64,000 nt of DNA from Candidatus Gastranaerophilales bacterium (GTDB lineage Bacteria > Cyanobacteriota > Vampirovibrionia > Gastranaerophilales > Gastranaerophilaceae), in contig CALVBI010000001.1 of NCBI GenBank assembly GCA_944325735.1, forward strand, positions 62,001 through 126,000. The letters run 5' to 3'. The translations under genes and the position numbers were made by a program. Below, one piece after another: positions 44,681 to 53,937 of this stretch (the stretch's first letter is position 1; every line of letters begins with the position of its first letter). Under the pieces are notes generated by a model. It made no database searches and was not told the DNA's origin. It was given only the letters and a program-made list of their open reading frames with translations.

Positions 44681-47647
44681 ATGAAATGTCCAATATGCAA
44701 AAAAACAATTCCTGATAATGCGCTTAAATGTCCATATTGCCAAGCTCGTACAGGATTAATTTGTAAAAATTGTAATACAGTAAATTCAATATTTGATTTT
44801 ACATGCAAAAATTGCGGAACAGAAATATTAAAAAAATGTCCTAATTGTAATAGCGTAAATCTTCCAAATGCGACAAAATGCAGAAAATGCGGTTACACAT
44901 TCAAAAAACCAACTCCTATAATTGAAGAAAAAGAAATTAAGTTAGAATATCCCGCAAATCTGATATCTCAACAAAGTGCCAAAAATATATTAATAAAAGG
45001 CATACTTTCATATGATAAAAAAATTCTATCATTAAGCGGAGAAAAGGGGATTGGTAAAACCCTTGTACTAAAAGCTATTATGCACGAATTAAAGCCTAAA
45101 AATTTTTCTTGGCTTTATGGGAAATGTACACCTATCACCCAACTAACTCCAGCAGGGTTAATTCAAGATATTTTGTTAAATATTTTCAAATTGCCTAATT
45201 TTTGTTTAAATAATTTGCAATTTAAAAAAGATGCATCTAAATATTTCAAAAATGAATTTCCACAACTAAATAATAATGAAATATTTGATCTTATAAATTT
45301 CTTATACCCTCATAATGAAGGCACTTTTGAGGATATAGTTGCAGCTAAAAATAAAACTTTTAACTTTTTAAATAAAATATTTGATAAAATCATAGAAAAT
45401 AATAAATTCATAATAGTAATTGATAACTTTGAATTTATAGACGGATTTTCATACGAATTTATCAGTCGTTACATAAAAAAAGATAATGTATGGAATGACT
45501 TAAAATTCCTGCTCATATACAATGAACCAAAACCGGCAAAAGGATATTTCTATTTTCCATCAAAACAAAATGAAAATATATATTTAGATGTCGGAATTGC
45601 TCCAATTGAATTTAAACAAATTAATACACTTTTAGACCAAAAAGTAAAAAAAATAGAAGGTTTCCCTCAATTAAATAAATTTGAATTACAAGATATTTAC
45701 AAAATAAGTAAGGGTAACCCTTCTTATATCAATCATGCATTAGACTTATGTTTTGATTGCCAACTCAGTGACCAACAGTTTGAAATTGCTACAACTTTTT
45801 CAGGATTACTTGAATTCAGACTTGCACTATTAGCACATATCAATCCTATTGCATATAATATTTTACTTGGTTCTGCAATTATCGGAGATAAGATTAATAT
45901 GAATCTTGTCAAAGAAATTTTTGAAGTAAACGACAAAACTTTTAGAGATGTTATGATATACCTAAAAAAAATGGATTACATAACTCCTATTAATGAAATA
46001 TATTGTGAATTCAGCTCATTATCTTTATGGGAAACAATCATAAAAACAGCTAAAAATGATGAAAACTACAAAGAAATTAACAAAAAAATATTCACACATT
46101 TAACAGGTTTTACACTAAATTCTCATGCTATTTTAGGAATTATTGCACAAAACTTAAAACAACCAGAACTAGCACTTGATATTTGGACAAAAAACACAAG
46201 ATATGCATCATATATAGGTGATTTAAATCTATATGCAATATCCCAAAAGCAATCTATGGCATTAATAAATGAATTTGATGAAACTCAAACTCTAAAAATT
46301 CGATATAATATTTCAGAACGATTAGGCAAATTACTGGCAAATTCAAACCCAATGGAAGCAATCGAGTACTTGCCTGATGCAATCTCTAATGCTGAAGCTG
46401 TAGGCAACAGTCCAAAAGAAATTGAATTATTAGCTTATCTTGCATCTTGTTGCAGAAAAACAGGAAATTATTTTGGAGAAGTTGAATGTGTAGATTCTGT
46501 TCTCAAAAAAGTTAAACCAGAAAATATACTCGATACAGCACTTCTTAAAACAACAAAATTAAATGCATTATTAAATATCGGAAACAGCGGTCAAATCATA
46601 AATATGATTGATACTGAAATAATGCCTGTACTCGATCAATATTTTAATAAAAAACATGATCCAAAAGATCCCCAATTACAATTCATGTATGAAACTTGGC
46701 TAAAGACATATTTAACACTTGCCAACGCATTAGTTATACAAGGGAATGACAGATCTTTTGAAATTTTAACGATTTTATTCGACATAATAGACAGAAATCA
46801 AATTCAAGACGAATTGTTCATATGCAAATGTAAACTAACTCTTGCTTTTGCTAACACAATGAAAGGAAATTTCAAAGCTTCAGAACAAATGCTTGAGGAA
46901 GTCTTAAAATCTTATCGTGAAAATATAATGGATAATGAAACAATTTTAAGATGGAATTTTATAAATATCATAAATAATTTCTTTAGGAAAAAATATGATG
47001 GAATTCAGGAAGACATGTTCCAAATAGTTACATTTGCAAATAACAATGGCGACAACTTTACAAAAAATATTCTAAAAACATTACTTGGTAAAGTATTTAA
47101 AGACAATGATAACTCTAAACAAGCAATGGAAATATATAACGACCAAATTGCTTATTTTGCAAAAGAAAAAATGGCTCTTGGAGCACTTTTAACTTGGTAT
47201 TTAATAGCTGACACTACATTAGTTACAGAAGGTCCTGAAAATGCACGAGAAATAGCAGAACAAGCTCTTGAAGTAGCACAAAATCCAAAAATTGATAACT
47301 ATTTCTTTAAAATTCTTTTAAAAATGGTAATAGCAAAATGTGCTATTACAACTTCTGATTTTGAAACAGCAAAATTAAATATAGAAAGTGCAATTTCGAT
47401 TGCAAAACAATTTAATTTAAATGATCTACTATCAAGATTATATATACTATACGGTAAATATTTCCAAGAACTGGGGCTAATCAAATCTCCTGAACAAAAT
47501 GATTATCTTCAAGGTGCACAAAAAATGTATGAATCAGCAGAAGAATTAATTAAACAAACTAAAAATGCTTCTGTAAATTCTGATTTGAAAAAATCTCAAA
47601 AAGCACTTTCGACATTTTGTATTATGAACAATATAAAAATATCCTAA
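44681..47647 (+). CDS. Zinc-ribbon / ATPase / TPR signalling protein, 988 aa
   Basis: N-terminal 75 residues carry three zinc ribbons (CPICKKTIPDNALKCPYC; CKNCNTVNSIFDFTCKNC; CPNCNSVNLPNATKCRKC). Next comes a STAND-like or AAA-like ATPase: Walker A SGEKGIGKTLVLK (about 120), Walker B FIIVIDNFEFIDG (about 245), and a winged-helix-like region (about 400-450). The C-terminal 500 residues are helical repeats of TPR type, as in AfsR/MalT-like regulators and the AAA part of some adenylate cyclases. No output domain is visible. Starts 12 bases after the sigma-like gene stop, so the two are almost certainly coexpressed. Confidence 0.75.
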   Translation: MKCPICKKTIPDNALKCPYCQARTGLICKNCNTVNSIFDFTCKNCGTEILKKCPNCNSVNLPNATKCRKCGYTFKKPTPIIEEKEIKLEYPANLISQQSAKNILIKGILSYDKKILSLSGEKGIGKTLVLKAIMHELKPKNFSWLYGKCTPITQLTPAGLIQDILLNIFKLPNFCLNNLQFKKDASKYFKNEFPQLNNNEIFDLINFLYPHNEGTFEDIVAAKNKTFNFLNKIFDKIIENNKFIIVIDNFEFIDGFSYEFISRYIKKDNVWNDLKFLLIYNEPKPAKGYFYFPSKQNENIYLDVGIAPIEFKQINTLLDQKVKKIEGFPQLNKFELQDIYKISKGNPSYINHALDLCFDCQLSDQQFEIATTFSGLLEFRLALLAHINPIAYNILLGSAIIGDKINMNLVKEIFEVNDKTFRDVMIYLKKMDYITPINEIYCEFSSLSLWETIIKTAKNDENYKEINKKIFTHLTGFTLNSHAILGIIAQNLKQPELALDIWTKNTRYASYIGDLNLYAISQKQSMALINEFDETQTLKIRYNISERLGKLLANSNPMEAIEYLPDAISNAEAVGNSPKEIELLAYLASCCRKTGNYFGEVECVDSVLKKVKPENILDTALLKTTKLNALLNIGNSGQIINMIDTEIMPVLDQYFNKKHDPKDPQLQFMYETWLKTYLTLANALVIQGNDRSFEILTILFDIIDRNQIQDELFICKCKLTLAFANTMKGNFKASEQMLEEVLKSYRENIMDNETILRWNFINIINNFFRKKYDGIQEDMFQIVTFANNNGDNFTKNILKTLLGKVFKDNDNSKQAMEIYNDQIAYFAKEKMALGALLTWYLIADTTLVTEGPENAREIAEQALEVAQNPKIDNYFFKILLKMVIAKCAITTSDFETAKLNIESAISIAKQFNLNDLLSRLYILYGKYFQELGLIKSPEQNDYLQGAQKMYESAEELIKQTKNASVNSDLKKSQKALSTFCIMNNIKIS

Positions 47648-47668
47648 AATAAAAACTTAAATAATAAA

Positions 47669-47701
47669 AAAAGTCATCTAAAATAATTTAGATGACTTTT
47701 T
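47669..47701. terminator. Bidirectional terminator after the three-gene unit
   Basis: AAAAGTCATCTAAA (47669-47682) pairs perfectly with TTTAGATGACTTTT (47687-47700) around ATAA. It separates the 988-aa gene from the convergent GGGtGRT gene. Confidence 0.9.
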
Positions 47702-47721
47702 ATGTTTAATAAAGCAAATAA

Positions 47722-48726
47722 TTATTTGCGAAGAGCACCATCAACAGCAACTGCAACTGCAACAGTAGCACCTACCATTGGGTTGTTACCCATACCAATG
47801 ATACCCATCATTTCAACGTGAGCTGGAACAGATGAAGAACCTGCGAATTGAGCATCACCGTGCATTCTACCCATAGTATCAGTCATACCATAAGAAGCAG
47901 GACCAGCTGCAACGTTATCTGGGTGTAATGTTCTACCAGTACCACCACCAGATGCTACTGAGAAGTATTTTCTATCATTTTCATAGCACCATTTTTTGTA
48001 AGTACCAGCTACTGGGTGTTGGAAACGAGTTGGGTTAGTTGAGTTACCAGTGATTGATACATCAACACCTTCGTGAATCATAATTGCAACACCTTCAGAT
48101 ACATCATCTGCACCATAGCATTTTACTTTAGCTCTTTCACCGTCAGAGAATGCTTGTTCTTTAACGATTTTTAATTCGCCAGTTTTGTAATCATATTTAG
48201 TTTCTACAGATGTGAAACCGTTAATTCTTGAGATTACATAAGCAGCATCTTTTCCTAAACCGTTTAAGATAACTCTTAAAGGATTTTTTCTAACTTTGTT
48301 AGCGTTTCTAGCAATACCAATTGCACCTTCAGCAGCTGCAAAAGATTCGTGACCTGCTAAGAAACAGAAACATTGAGTTTCTTCTCTTAATAACATAGCA
48401 GCTAAGTTACCATGACCTAAACCAACTTTTCTAGTGTCACCAACTGATCCTGGTACACAAAAAGCTTGTAAGCCTTCACCGATTAAACTAGCAGCTTCAG
48501 CAGCATCTTTAGCGCCTTTTTTAATAGCAATAGCTGCACCTAATGTATAAGCCCATACAGCATTTTCAAAAGCGATAGGCTGAATACCTTTAACGATAGC
48601 ATCAACGTCAATACCGTTTGATAAACAAAGTTCACGAGCTTCTTCTAAAGATTTGAAGCCATATTCTGGAAGAACTTTATTCAATTTTGCTTGACGTCTG
48701 TCTTGTCCTTCAAATTTTACTGTCAT
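47722..48726 (-). CDS. GGGtGRT protein
   Basis: 334 residues; contains the family-defining SGGGTGRTLHPDNVAAGPASYG near 265 and the conserved ending VEMMGIIGMGNNPMVGATVAVAVAV. This is a conserved family of unknown biochemical function, usually next to a NifU/IscU-like scaffold gene, as here. It has no signal or TM segment and is probably cytosolic. Codon use and a clean RBS suggest good expression. It lies 94 bases downstream of its partner gene. Confidence 0.9.
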   Translation of the reverse strand: MTVKFEGQDRRQAKLNKVLPEYGFKSLEEARELCLSNGIDVDAIVKGIQPIAFENAVWAYTLGAAIAIKKGAKDAAEAASLIGEGLQAFCVPGSVGDTRKVGLGHGNLAAMLLREETQCFCFLAGHESFAAAEGAIGIARNANKVRKNPLRVILNGLGKDAAYVISRINGFTSVETKYDYKTGELKIVKEQAFSDGERAKVKCYGADDVSEGVAIMIHEGVDVSITGNSTNPTRFQHPVAGTYKKWCYENDRKYFSVASGGGTGRTLHPDNVAAGPASYGMTDTMGRMHGDAQFAGSSSVPAHVEMMGIIGMGNNPMVGATVAVAVAVDGALRK

Positions 48727-48820
48727 TTTATTTTCCTCTTAATTATTTTAATACTTATTCTGAAATTATTTCAGGCTTTATTAATAAGCTAAATTGCTTT
48801 GCCTACAAATATAAAAACGA

Positions 48821-49525
48821 CTATTCAACTCTTGGGTCGATTTTCTTAACAGCATCAGCAAATCTGCCATATGTTCCTGTAAATTTTTCTAAAGCTTCTT
48901 TAGGATCAACACCTTTTTTAACAGCTTCCATAAATTTACCCAAGTTAACAAATTTATAGCCGATGATTTCATCGTTTTTGTCTAAGCCTAATTCTAAAAC
49001 GTATCCTTCAGCAACTTCTAAGTATCTAGGTCCTTTTTGTTTAGTTGAGAAAATAGTACCTACTTGAGAACGTAAGCCTTTTCCTAAATCTTCAAGACCA
49101 GCACCTACAGGAAGACCGTTATCAGAGAAAGCAGTTTGAGTTCTACCATAAACGATTTGTAAGAATAATTCTCTCATAGCAACGTTGATAGCATCACAAA
49201 CTAAGTCTGTGTTAAGAGCTTCCAAAATAGTTTTACCAGGAAGGATTTCACCAGCCATAGCAGCAGAGTGAGTCATACCTGAGCAGCCTAAAGTTTCAAC
49301 TAAAGCTTCTTGAATGATACCGTCTTTAACATTAAGAGTTAATTTACAAGTACCTTGTTGTGGTGCACAGCATCCGCAACCGTGTGTTAAACCAGAAATT
49401 TCTTTAATTTCTTTAACTTTTGTCCAATCTCCTTCTTGAGGAATTGGAGCAGGTTCGCCTTTTACGCCTCTTTTGACGCAGCACATTTGTTCTACTTCAT
49501 GTGTAACTTGTATACGATCCAACAT
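48821..49525 (-). CDS. NifU/IscU-like iron-sulfur scaffold partner of GGGtGRT
   Basis: 234 residues. An N-terminal extension with MCCVKRGVKGEPAPIP, the cluster HGCGCCAPQQGTC, then an IscU/NifU-N-like fold (LTLNVKDGIIQEALVETLGCSGMTHSAAMAGEIL; KTILEALNTDLVCDAI) with several cysteines placed to bind iron-sulfur. Families annotated 'iron-sulfur cluster assembly scaffold' beside GGGtGRT have this shape. Its real role is unsettled; pairing with GGGtGRT suggests a shared complex. Confidence 0.88.
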   Translation of the reverse strand: MLDRIQVTHEVEQMCCVKRGVKGEPAPIPQEGDWTKVKEIKEISGLTHGCGCCAPQQGTCKLTLNVKDGIIQEALVETLGCSGMTHSAAMAGEILPGKTILEALNTDLVCDAINVAMRELFLQIVYGRTQTAFSDNGLPVGAGLEDLGKGLRSQVGTIFSTKQKGPRYLEVAEGYVLELGLDKNDEIIGYKFVNLGKFMEAVKKGVDPKEALEKFTGTYGRFADAVKKIDPRVE

Positions 49526-49587
49526 TTTCTATACTCCCTTCGGTTATATACAAGAAATATTTTACGTGCTAAAAAGGCTTAGTCAAG

Positions 49588-50456
49588 TTACCAGACACCA
49601 CCACGCCATCTTTTTTTTACTTCATCAAATGGCAGGTGTAAATAGTCCATATTATGATATCTCACTATCCAAAATCCGCAAGAAGATCCAGCATGCCAAC
49701 CATGAGAATCTTTAACATCACAATAATTTGCAGTATCAGTCCACCAACGTTGATAATATCCAGGTTTTATACGTTCTTTTTTGACAGCATCAAAAGAAAA
49801 TGCAAATTGGTCTTTACCTAACGTATTTGGACCTTTTTTAGAATTTATATCTACCATAAAATCGCCCAAAAAATGAGCTAACACAATACATTCTCCAGAT
49901 TTTAAACTTACTGCTGGGCGTGCTCTATATGTTCCATTAGAATTAGAGCTATATGGAGTTTTATCTAAATAATAAGACTTTTCTGGCCAGCAATTATATT
50001 TTCGAGTATTATCCCAATTATCATTTTCAGGAAGATAAGCTTGATTTACCTCAACATATGGTTTTATCATATATTCATATAAATTTTTTCTTTCGGATAA
50101 AGTTGAATCAGGTTTACCATCTCCTGAATTTATAGTAATAGTCGCACCTGACCAATTTTCAAACGTACCATATTCTTCTTGAACACGTCTATACGCATTA
50201 TCCAAAATTGAATACACACGTAAATAAGATGTTGTCCATACTTTTTCATTATGACGAGCTATTAATGTCGGCATTGTCATTGCAACAACAACACCAATTA
50301 TACCTAATGTTATTAATACTTCTGCTAGAGTAAAGCCATATTTATGATGTTTAATATCACTAATATAGCATTTTTTATTTAAGTTTTCGACACCGCAAAA
50401 GCCTTGTGGAGTAAGCTCTAAATTGCCCCCCCCCCGAATATTCTTAATCCAATCAT
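49588..50456 (-). CDS. Type IV pilin-like gene with a G10 tract in its leader (probably phase-variable)
   Basis: The best start is ATG 50456, preceded by AAAGGAG (50469-50463) at 6 bases. It reads MIGLRIF then ten G (50435-50426). With ten G the frame stops after AI; with 8 or 11 G it runs through NLELTPQGFCGVENLNKK, then YISDIKHHKYG, into FTLAEVLITLGIIGVVVAM and a 200-residue domain ending at 49588. In the ten-G state a weaker ATG at 50514, without a ribosome site and inside a palindrome, is in frame, so some expression is possible. The domain has TYRARPAVSLKSGECIVLAHF and DINSKKGPNTLGKDQFAF, as in many pilin-like proteins. Confidence 0.82.
50426..50435. repeat. Homopolymer C10 (G10 on coding strand)
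   Basis: Ten consecutive C inside the leader-coding part of the second G-tract pilin-like gene. It has the same length and equivalent position as the tract at 25012-25021. Confidence 0.95.
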
Positions 50457-50479
50457 AAACTACTCCTTTCTTATAAAAC

Positions 50480-50516
50480 AAATGGTCTGTTATAAATAAA
50501 TTATAACAGACCATTT
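50480..50516. terminator. 16-base perfect palindrome, terminator and/or operator
   Basis: AAATGGTCTGTTATAA (50480-50495) pairs with TTATAACAGACCATTT (50501-50516) around ATAAA. On the minus strand it follows the pentapeptide-repeat gene and is trailed by TGTTTTAT, so it can act as a weak terminator. It also holds a TATAAT (50505-50500) suited to the pilin-like gene, so an operator role is possible. Confidence 0.6.
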
Positions 50517-50547
50517 TAACATTTTCAATAATTTAAATTTTTATAAA

Positions 50548-51081
50548 TTACCAATCAGAAGAAACTGTTTCTTCTTCATCATCTTGCAATGCTGACAAAT
50601 CTCTATGACTTGTTACGTCAAAATCTTCTGGCAACATGTCATCATCAGGCCATATAGTATCTTCATCATAACGGCTTGCATGAAGATTTACAGATGATGT
50701 TAAATCTGAATTTGATAAATCAGTTTCTGACAAAATACATCCTGCCATATCAGCATCAGAAAAATTACAATATGTCATTTCTGCATAGCTGCAATCTGCA
50801 CCTGTTAATAACGCATCAGTAAAATCGCATTCCAAAACTCTTGCACGAGTAAAGTCAACTGATGTTAAATCTGTATTGCTAAAGTTTACAAAAGAAAGAC
50901 TGCAATCTGCAAAAGAACTTGAATTCAAATCAACGTCAGAAAAATCAATTTCTGAAAGGTTAATATTTGAAAAATCAACTTCAGAAAGATCTACCTCATC
51001 TTGCTCCGCTTTCCACTCATTAAATTTCTCGGGGTTCTTTCTTAACAATTCTACTAATTCTTCTTTTGTATAATCTATCAT
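50548..51081 (-). CDS. Pentapeptide-repeat protein, 177 aa
   Basis: A right-handed beta-helix protein. Residues 30-130 are made of A(D/N)LXX-type repeats with Phe/Leu at the centre (VDFSNINLSEIDFSDVDLNS; FADCSLSFVNFSNTDLTSVD; CNFSDADMAGCILSETDLSN). A helical cap (MIDYTKEELVELLRKNPEKFNEW) precedes it and an acidic tail with WPDDDMLPEDFD follows. Such proteins are common in Cyanobacteria, with mostly unknown roles. Last gene of the signalling operon that begins at 55653. Confidence 0.88.
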   Translation of the reverse strand: MIDYTKEELVELLRKNPEKFNEWKAEQDEVDLSEVDFSNINLSEIDFSDVDLNSSSFADCSLSFVNFSNTDLTSVDFTRARVLECDFTDALLTGADCSYAEMTYCNFSDADMAGCILSETDLSNSDLTSSVNLHASRYDEDTIWPDDDMLPEDFDVTSHRDLSALQDDEEETVSSDW

Positions 51082-51106
51082 TTTATCTCCTTATATAATT
51101 TATGTG

Positions 51107-51727
51107 TTAATTTTTTACAAGATCAGCTTGCATAGCAAGCAATACTGCTTGAGTTCTGTTAGCTACCTTTAGTTTTTTAAATATACTGTTTAAATGAGTT
51201 TTCACTGTAACTTCTTTCACAAACATTTTATCTGCAATCTGTTTATTACTTTCCCCTTTTGCGACCATTTGTAACACTTCTTTTTCTTTTGAAGTTAAAA
51301 GATCAATAGGGACTTGTGATTGAATAACATCTTGAGATATTTCTTTTTGACGAACAGAACGTCTTAGCACTGCTTCCATTCTTGCTAAAAGATTTGGAAG
51401 AACAAAAGGCTTCACAATATAATCGTCAGCACCGATTTTTAAGCCTGTAACCATTTTCTGGTCTTCATTAACAGCTGTAAGCATTATTACAGGTAAATGT
51501 TTTGTTTTTTCATTTTTACGGATAGCTTTTAAAGTATCCCATCCGTTCATATTAGGCATCATAACATCAAGAAGTACAATGTCAAATTTGTTACTGTCAT
51601 TTGCAAGTTCTTTCAATGCCTGAACTCCATCAAGCGCCACTGTTACTTCATATCCGTAAAAAGGCAGAGCATCTTTTAAGTATTTGGAATTGTCATCAAC
51701 CAAAAGAACTTGTGTCAATTCTGACAT
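51107..51727 (-). CDS. Response regulator, receiver plus LuxR-type HTH (PhoB-like receiver)
   Basis: 206 residues. Receiver domain with VLLVDDNS, phospho-acceptor Asp in DIVLLDVMMPNMNG (about 54), MLTA and the Lys in DDYIVKPF. The C-terminus is a LuxR/NarL HTH (LTSKEKEVLQMVAKGESNKQIADKMFVKEVTVKTHLNSIFKKL). The receiver style (VKPF) is of the OmpR type while the output is LuxR-type. Lies 24 bases after the other response regulator. No kinase is in the operon. Confidence 0.93.
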   Translation of the reverse strand: MSELTQVLLVDDNSKYLKDALPFYGYEVTVALDGVQALKELANDSNKFDIVLLDVMMPNMNGWDTLKAIRKNEKTKHLPVIMLTAVNEDQKMVTGLKIGADDYIVKPFVLPNLLARMEAVLRRSVRQKEISQDVIQSQVPIDLLTSKEKEVLQMVAKGESNKQIADKMFVKEVTVKTHLNSIFKKLKVANRTQAVLLAMQADLVKN

Positions 51728-51751
51728 TTGTTATAATCCTTTTATTTTTAT

Positions 51752-52399
51752 CTATACAATATTGTGTTTTAGGGCTTTTAATGCAGCTTGTAATCTGTCA
51801 TCAACTTCTAACTTTTGCAAAATATTTGCAACGTGAGCTTTTGTAGTATTTATACTTATCACAAGAATTTGTGCAATTTCCATATTGCTATATCCCTCTG
51901 TCATAAGTTTTAAAATTTGAGCTTCACGAGAGGTTAAATCGTAATCTTTTCTATTATTGTCGTTATCAAAAGACGGAGAATTTGTTGTTGCTTTCAATAC
52001 AATATGCGCAATACTAGGATCAAACCAAGCAGCACCATCTGCAACTGAACGAACAACTTCCACAAGTCTTTTGGGATTAATTTCTTTTGAGCAATATGCA
52101 TTTGCTCCGGCTTTCAAGCTGTTCAAAACTTCTTTTTCATCATTATGAGAAGTTAATATAATGATTTTTACATCTTTATTTGAAGAACGAATTTGTTTTG
52201 TAGCTTCAATACCATTCATATTAGGCAAGCCTAAATCCATAATTATTAAATCAATTTGGTTATCATTAAATAATTGAATTGCATTTTCTGCAGAATCTGC
52301 TTCATAAATATTTTCGATAAAATCAACACCTTCAAAAGTTGTTTTTAGCCCAAATCTTGTCAATTCGTGATCTTCTACTATTAGAATGTTTTGTTTCAT
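51752..52399 (-). CDS. NarL/LuxR-family response regulator
   Basis: 215 residues. Receiver: ILIVEDHELTRFGLK, phospho-acceptor Asp in LIIMDLGLPNMNG (about 55), ILTSHN, and KEINPKRL in place of the usual K-P motif. LuxR-type HTH: LTSREAQILKLMTEGYSNMEIAQILVISINTTKAHVANILQKL. The ATG overlaps the stop of the TPR gene by 4 bases, so it is translated with it. Probably phosphorylated by a kinase encoded elsewhere. Confidence 0.93.
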   Translation of the reverse strand: MKQNILIVEDHELTRFGLKTTFEGVDFIENIYEADSAENAIQLFNDNQIDLIIMDLGLPNMNGIEATKQIRSSNKDVKIIILTSHNDEKEVLNSLKAGANAYCSKEINPKRLVEVVRSVADGAAWFDPSIAHIVLKATTNSPSFDNDNNRKDYDLTSREAQILKLMTEGYSNMEIAQILVISINTTKAHVANILQKLEVDDRLQAALKALKHNIV

Positions 52400-53931
52400 A
52401 TATTTAATTCCTCTTTTGCCGGTACATAATCAGGATTTAATAATAACGACTTTTTAAAATATTTTTCTGCTATTTGTTTCATTCCCTGATTTTTTGCAAT
52501 CAATCCTTGATAATAATAATATCTAAAATCTTTTTCGTCAATATAATTTGCTACACCCAAGTAATTCTTTGCTTCCAAATAATTTTGACGTTCAATTGAT
52601 ACACGCCCTAAATCTATCCAAGCATCTTTAAAATCAGCATTTATAGCTATTGCTTTTTTAAGATATGCTATTTCTTTTGATTTATCAGTGAGAGCTATTT
52701 TATAATATGCAAGATAGCAGTCTGAATATGTTCTTAAAATTCTCTCATAGATTTCTACTGCTTTTTTCTCTTTACCTAATTTTTCATATGTTTGAGCAAC
52801 TTTTACAGAATACATTGAAGATGTTTTATTATTAGATTCTGCATCTTTGTAATACTTCAAAGCTTCTTTATAATCTTTATTTCTATAACTCAAATCACCT
52901 AAAACAGATAGAGATAGATAATTATTACTATCTAATTTGTGAGCTTTCATTGCAGTATCTTGAGCTTTTTCATAATCTTTCATATCAAAATATACTCTTG
53001 ACATTAATGCATAGACATCTTTATTATTTTTCTTTTTATTTGTTAAAGCGCTCTGTAAAGTTCTGATTGATTTTGCAAGTTCTTTCTCATAGTAATAATA
53101 ATATCCTAAATGGTACATTTTTTTAGAATAATCTTTTTCTGATTTATAAAGCACATATTGCTCTAATGAATTAACTTTTCTTATAAAATCAGTAGAATAT
53201 AACTTTTGAGATCTGATATATTCAATCATTTTTAAAGCATTTTTAGGCTTTTTTCCTTGCGATAAAATTTCAGCTTTTAACTTTTTGTAATTCAAGTTTT
53301 GAGCATTCATTTTAATTGCATTATCGATATATGTATTTGCATTTATAATATCATTTGACTTTAAATAACCTAAAGCTGCAATATAATTAGCATAATCGGA
53401 TTGAGCCAATAACGTTGTATTTTTAACAAGCTCAGCAGTAGCTTCTCTACTTTGATCATTATAGATTATATTAGAAAAAACTTCTCCCAAATATATTTCA
53501 TCATCAACTTTTAATTTTTTTGTCGGGAAATAATACACATTAATATCCCCAACTAAAAAGTCTGATAATTCTTTGTCATCAATTTTTGATGCTGCAAGAT
53601 TTGACAAATTAAAAAAGCCAATATCTGCCATGTTTTCAGCCATTTTCATATAGGCATAATCATTTTTATCCATTGTTTCAATAAGGATTTTAAAATCCAT
53701 ATATGCAGACTTGACATTACTTTGCATAAATCTGTCAAATGCAATTACATATTGGTTATGCACACTATTATGAGTAAGAGTGGCTTTTTTTATAGGCAAA
53801 GCTATTGTATTTACAGGCATTTCCTGAGGTGAAAGAGGATTTGCAGGCTGAATAGCATCATACCCCTCTTGTGCAAAAGCACAAGTTGTGGTAAATGCAA
53901 TTATAGCAAGTAAATATAATAATTTTTGCAT
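52396..53931 (-). CDS. Secreted TPR-repeat protein, 511 aa
   Basis: Signal peptide (about 1-20, TTTCAFA). The mature protein has at least eight TPR or SEL1-like helical repeats, clearest in the C-terminal half (ALMSRVYFDMKDYEKAQDTAMKAHKL; LSVLGDLSYRNKDYKEALKYYKDAE; VKVAQTYEKLGKEKKAVEIYERIL; and the last PDYVPAKEEL). Exported TPR proteins act as scaffolds. The odd mix of a periplasmic scaffold between a GAF-HD-GYP gene and two response regulators suggests a sensing role, inferred. Confidence 0.88.
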   Translation of the reverse strand: MQKLLYLLAIIAFTTTCAFAQEGYDAIQPANPLSPQEMPVNTIALPIKKATLTHNSVHNQYVIAFDRFMQSNVKSAYMDFKILIETMDKNDYAYMKMAENMADIGFFNLSNLAASKIDDKELSDFLVGDINVYYFPTKKLKVDDEIYLGEVFSNIIYNDQSREATAELVKNTTLLAQSDYANYIAALGYLKSNDIINANTYIDNAIKMNAQNLNYKKLKAEILSQGKKPKNALKMIEYIRSQKLYSTDFIRKVNSLEQYVLYKSEKDYSKKMYHLGYYYYYEKELAKSIRTLQSALTNKKKNNKDVYALMSRVYFDMKDYEKAQDTAMKAHKLDSNNYLSLSVLGDLSYRNKDYKEALKYYKDAESNNKTSSMYSVKVAQTYEKLGKEKKAVEIYERILRTYSDCYLAYYKIALTDKSKEIAYLKKAIAINADFKDAWIDLGRVSIERQNYLEAKNYLGVANYIDEKDFRYYYYQGLIAKNQGMKQIAEKYFKKSLLLNPDYVPAKEELNI

Positions 53932-53937
53932 AAAAAA

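Noticed and set aside
25012-50435. C10 tracts considered as sequencing artefacts
   Set aside because: Each is a single clean run with the same length and equivalent placement in two pilin-like genes, and the frame logic is identical, so a biological cause is more likely. Length error of one base still cannot be excluded without reads.
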